Under the pieces are notes generated by a model. That model had not been told where the DNA came from and did not search any database. It saw only the letters and a list, made by a program, of their open reading frames with translations. A DNA stretch of 64,000 nucleotides from assembly GCF_037975245.1 (NCBI RefSeq), contig NC_092573.1:17040265-17104264 (forward strand), read 5' to 3'. How positions within the stretch are numbered: the stretch's first letter is position 1; the number at the start of each line of letters is the position of its first letter. Shown in pieces: positions 60,101 through 64,000 of the stretch. The position numbers were made by a program, and so were the translations under genes. The DNA is from Apostichopus japonicus (lineage: Eukaryota > Echinodermata > Holothuroidea > Aspidochirotida > Stichopodidae).

Positions 60101-62780
60101 GCTCCTCACAGGAGAGCAAACAGCATGGCGGTTAACAGTCCTTATCACCAGTTTTCAGCCCCTCACTTGGTGGGGGGAAAGCCGTTACGGTCGAAAACGC
60201 AAGAGAGTATTCCTCTCTATGAGAGGGTACTCCATTAAATGGGGATTACGTCCCCATTTGAGCCCAGAAGCAAAGGGGAACATTCCATTTTACTGTCAAA
60301 AACTAACAGGGTGCTTATCTCGGTAAACGGAAGCACCCGTTCTGGAAATGGTGCTTAGCACCAGTTTGCAGCCCAAAAACGCGGCGGGGAACATAGTCTT
60401 TCGGTCGGAAACGAACCGGTGCTCTCTCATCGAGAAGAGGCAACATACCTTGAAATGGGGATAACTTCCACTCTTGACCCAGGAAGAGGCGAGAAACAGG
60501 CCGTTTCGATCATATACGAACGGGGGGTTCTCCAGTCGGGTAGTTGAAAACGACCCCGTAGGCGATGCCTACCAACAAGTTGCAGCCCGTTATGAGGCGG
60601 AGAAAAGACCTTTCGATCAAAAACAAATGGGGTGATCCTCACTGGAGAGGAAACACCATTGCGGTGAACAGTCCTTTACCATCAGTTTACAGACCCGCAC
60701 TAGGTGGGGAAATAGCTGTTACGGTAGAAAACGCAAGACAGCACCCCTCCCTACGAGAGAGGGTAGTCCTCCTTCTAAGGGACGTTACGTCCCCATTTGC
60801 GCCCAGAAGATAACTACAACTTTCCATTTTACTGTCAAACACTAACAGGTTGCATATCTCGTTTAACGTTAGCATCCGTTCTGGAAATAGTGCCTAGCAT
60901 CAGTTTGCAGCCCCAAACTCGGCGGGGAACATAGTCTTTCGGTCGGAAACGAACCGTTGCTCTCTCATCGAGAAGAGGCAACAAACCTTGAAATGGGGAT
61001 AACTTCCACTCTTGACCCAGGAAGAGGCGAGAAACAGGCCGTTTCGATCATATACGAACGGGGGTTCTCCAGTCGGGTAGTTGAAAACGACCCCGTAGGC
61101 GATGCCTACCAACAAGTTGCAGCCCGTTATGAGGCGGAGAAAAGACCTTTCGATCAAAAACAAATGGGGTGATCCTCACTGGAGAGGAAACACCATTGCG
61201 GTGAACAGTCCTTTACCATCAGTTTACAGACCCGCACTAGGTGGGGAAATAGCTGTTACGGTAGAAAACGCAAGACAGCACCCCTCCCTACGAGAGAGGG
61301 TAGTCCTCCTTCTAAGGGATTACGTCCCCATTTGAGCCCAGAAGATAACTACAACTTTCCATTTTTCTGTCAAACACTAACAGGGTGCATATCTCGTTTA
61401 ACGTTAGCATCCGTTCTGGAAATAGTGCCTAGCATCAGTTTGCAGCCCCAAACTCGGCGGGGAACATAGTCTTTCGGTCGGAAACGAACCGTTGCTCTCT
61501 CATCGAGAAGAGGCAACAAACCTTGAAATGGGGATAACTTCCACTCTTGACCCAGGAAGAGGCGAGAAACAGGCCGTTTCGATCATATACGAACGGGGGT
61601 TCTCCAGTCGGGTAGTTGAAAACGACCCCGTAGGCGATGCCTACCAACAAGTTGCAGCCCGTTATGAGGCGGAGAAAAGACCTTTTCCGTCAAAAACAAA
61701 TGGGGTGCTCCTCACAGTCCTTACCACCAGTTTTCAGCCCCTCACTTTGGGTGGAGAAATAGCTGTTACCGTAGAAAACGCAAGACAGCACTCCTCTCTA
61801 CGAGAGAGGGTAGCTCTCCTTTTAATTGAGATAACGTCCCCATTTGCGCCCAGAAGATAACTTCAACATTCCATTTTACTGTCAAAGACTAACACAGTGC
61901 TTCTCTCGGTAAACGGAAGCACCCGTTCTGGAAACGGGGTAGTTGAAAACAAACTTTTCTGACAAAAACAAATGGGGTGCTCCTCACAGGAGAGCAAACA
62001 GCATGGCGGTTAACAGTCCTTATCACCAGTTTTCAGCCCCTCACTTGGTGGGGGGAAAGCCGTTACGGTCGAAAACGCAAGAGAGTATTCCTCTCTATGA
62101 GAGGGTACTCCATTAAATGGGGATTACGTCCCCATTTGAGCCCAGAAGCAAAGGGGAACATTCCATTTTACTGTCAAAAACTAACAGGGTGCTTATCTCG
62201 GTAAACGGAAGCACCCGTTCTGGAAATGGTGCTTAGCACCAGTTTGCAGCCCAAAAACGCGGCGGAGAACATAGTCTTTCGGTCGGAAACGAACCGGTGC
62301 TCTCTCATCGAGAAGAGGCAATAAACCTTGAAATGGGGATAACTTCCACTCTTGACCCAGGAAGAGGCGAGAAACAGGCCGTTTCGATCATATACGAACG
62401 GGGGTTCTCCAGTCGGGTAGTTGAAAACGACCCCGTAGGCGATGCCTACCAACAAGTTGCAGCCCGTTATGAGGCGGAGAAAAGACCTTTCGATCAAAAA
62501 CAAATGGGGTGATCCTCACTGGAGAGGAAACACCATTGCGGTGAACAGTCCTTTACCATCAGTTTGCAGCCCCTCACAAGGTGGGGAAATAGCTGTTACG
62601 GTAGAAAACGCAAGACAGCACTCCTCCCTACGAGAGAGGGTAGTCCTCCTTCTAAGGGACGTTACGTCCCCATTTGCGCCCAGAAGATAACTACAACTTT
62701 CCATTTTACTGTCAAAAACTAACAGGGTGCTTATCTCGGTAAACGGAAGCACCCGTTCTGGAAATGGTGCTAAGCACCAG
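57141..62780 (+). repeat. Higher-order satellite, zone 2 (~1879 bp super-period)
   Basis: The same landmark lies at 57197, 57736, 58542, 59079, 59614, 60419, 60957, 61492, 62297 and 62835. The spacings are 539, 806, 537, then 535, 805, 538 twice, a repeating three-block super-unit of ~1879 bp. The segments 59079-60957 and 60957-62835 are almost base-identical (for example a single T for A near 61365), so they were copied very recently. Confidence 0.92.
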
Positions 62781-64000
62781 TTTGCAGCCCAAAAACGCGG
62801 CGGGGAACATAGTCTTTCGGTCGGAAACGAACCGGTGCTCTCTCATCGAGAAGAGGCAACAAACCTTGAAATGGGGATAACTTCCACTCTTGACCCAGGA
62901 AGAGGCGAGAAACAGGCCGTTTCGATCATATACGAACGGGGGTTCTCCAGTCGGGTAGTTGAAAACGACCCCGTAGGCGATGCCTACCAACAAGTTGCAG
63001 CCCGTTATGAGGCGGAGAAAAGACCTTTTCCGTCAAAAACAAATGGGGTGCTCCTCACAGTCCTTACCACCAGTTTTCAGCCCCTCACTTTGGGTGGAGA
63101 AATAGCTGTTACCGTAGAAAACGCAAGACAGCACTCCTCTCTACGAGAGAGGGTAGCTCTCCTTTTAATTGAGATAACGTCCCCATTTGGGCCCAGAAGA
63201 TAACTTCAACTTTCCATTTTACTGTCAAAGACTAACGGGTGCTTCTCTCGGTAAACGGAGGCACCCGTTCTGGAAACGGGGTAGTTGAAAACAAACCCGT
63301 AAGGGATGCCTACCAACAATTTGCAGCCCATTATGCGGCAGAGAAAAGGCCTTTTCTGTCAAAAACAAATGGGATGATCCTCACAGGAGAGGAAACACTA
63401 GTTTACCACCAGTTTTAAGCCCCACTCTTGGTGGCGGAAAAGCCGTTACGGTCGAAAACCAAAGAGAGAATACTTCTCTACGAGAGAGGGTACTCCTCCT
63501 TTAAATGGGGATCACGTCCCCATTTGGGCCCAGAGGCTAAGGGGAACTTTCCATTTTACTGTCAAAAACTAACAGGTTGCTTATCTCGGTAAACGGAGGC
63601 ATCCGTTCTGGAAATGGTGCCAGGCACCAGTTTGTAGCCCCAAACGCGACGGGGAACAAAGCGTTACGGTCAGAAATGAACCGGTGCTCACTCATCGAGA
63701 AGAGGCGACATACCTTGAAATGGGGCGAGAAACATGCCGTTTCGATTATAAACGAACGGGGGTTCTCCACTCGGGTAGTTGAAAACGACCCGTAAGCGGT
63801 GCCTACCAACAAGTTGCAGCCCGTTATGAGGCGGAGGAAAGGCCTTTTCGGTTAAAAACATGGGGTGCTCCTCACAGGAGAGGAAACACCATGACGGTGA
63901 ACAGTCCTTACCACCATTTTTCAGCACCTCACTTGGTAAAATAGTTATTACGGCAGAAAACGCATTCTACGAGGGATGAAACCCCCTTCTTTAACTGGGC
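62781..64000 (+). repeat. Right part of the satellite, becoming irregular; continues past the window
   Basis: After 62835 the next landmark is at 63684 (849 bp). Monomers from ~63290 onward carry substitutions and small deletions not seen in the interior, and share the TTATGCGGCAGAGAAAAGG variant with the left edge. The array is still present at the last base, so its right end is not seen. Confidence 0.85.

Noticed and set aside
52795-63203. A repeat-protein gene family in the 52-64 kb region
   Set aside because: Period lengths break the frame, both strands are equally open, and starts are GTG. It is better explained as a non-coding satellite.

Overview
This is a repeat-dominated stretch of a eukaryotic genome, most likely a marine invertebrate and possibly an echinoderm. 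The reasons are: AT-rich, intron-style sequence with GT/AG splice signals; no bacterial operons; abundant non-autonomous DNA transposons; and degraded copies of two gene families that I recall as multi-copy in echinoderms and cnidarians (a ZMYM1/DUF4371-type hAT transposase and an uncharacterised family with a V-F-D-R-Y motif). The taxonomic call is inference only. I see no intact host protein-coding gene. Most longer open frames are chance frames inside repeats.

Layout. 1-5905: a ~355 bp satellite (Sat A) and its ~510 bp companion spacer (Sat B), interrupted by a 1.55 kb hAT-type element (1480-3028) and a 1.47 kb TTAA-flanked element (3469-4934). 5906-9860: mostly unique, with a tRNA-derived SINE and two weak exon candidates. 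9860-11990: a ~180 bp tandem repeat. 12-15 kb: sparse, with nested hAT-like debris. 15090-16440: a broken plus-strand gene fragment split by a 657 bp MITE. 16450-19029: a three-exon hAT transposase pseudogene on the minus strand, abutting that fragment tail to tail. 19.5-24.6 kb: degenerate repeats and a 1.6 kb hAT-type element with a perfect 8 bp target duplication (21091-22696). 24.65-43.0 kb: a long Sat A/Sat B territory with two embedded AT-rich minisatellites, a second copy of the 1.57 kb hAT element, a 372 bp hAT MITE and, at its right end, a SET-domain exon fragment. 43.0-45.96 kb and 49.75-50.82 kb: one 30 bp minisatellite in opposite orientations, with a decayed copy of the SET-exon segment after the second array. 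52.34 kb to the window end: a hierarchical higher-order-repeat satellite with ~107 bp monomers in 5-monomer (~538 bp) and ~7.5-monomer (~806 bp) units, which combine into ~1345 bp and ~1879 bp super-units.

There is no pathway to describe. The window shows repeat evolution: satellites forming higher-order structure, hAT-type elements inserting into satellites and then apparently copied with them, minisatellites arising inside a satellite monomer, and transposons landing in genes that are themselves probably mobile. The most notable structures are the 52-64 kb satellite, the paired hAT insertions at the same satellite position, and the MITE whose removal restores the interrupted reading frame.
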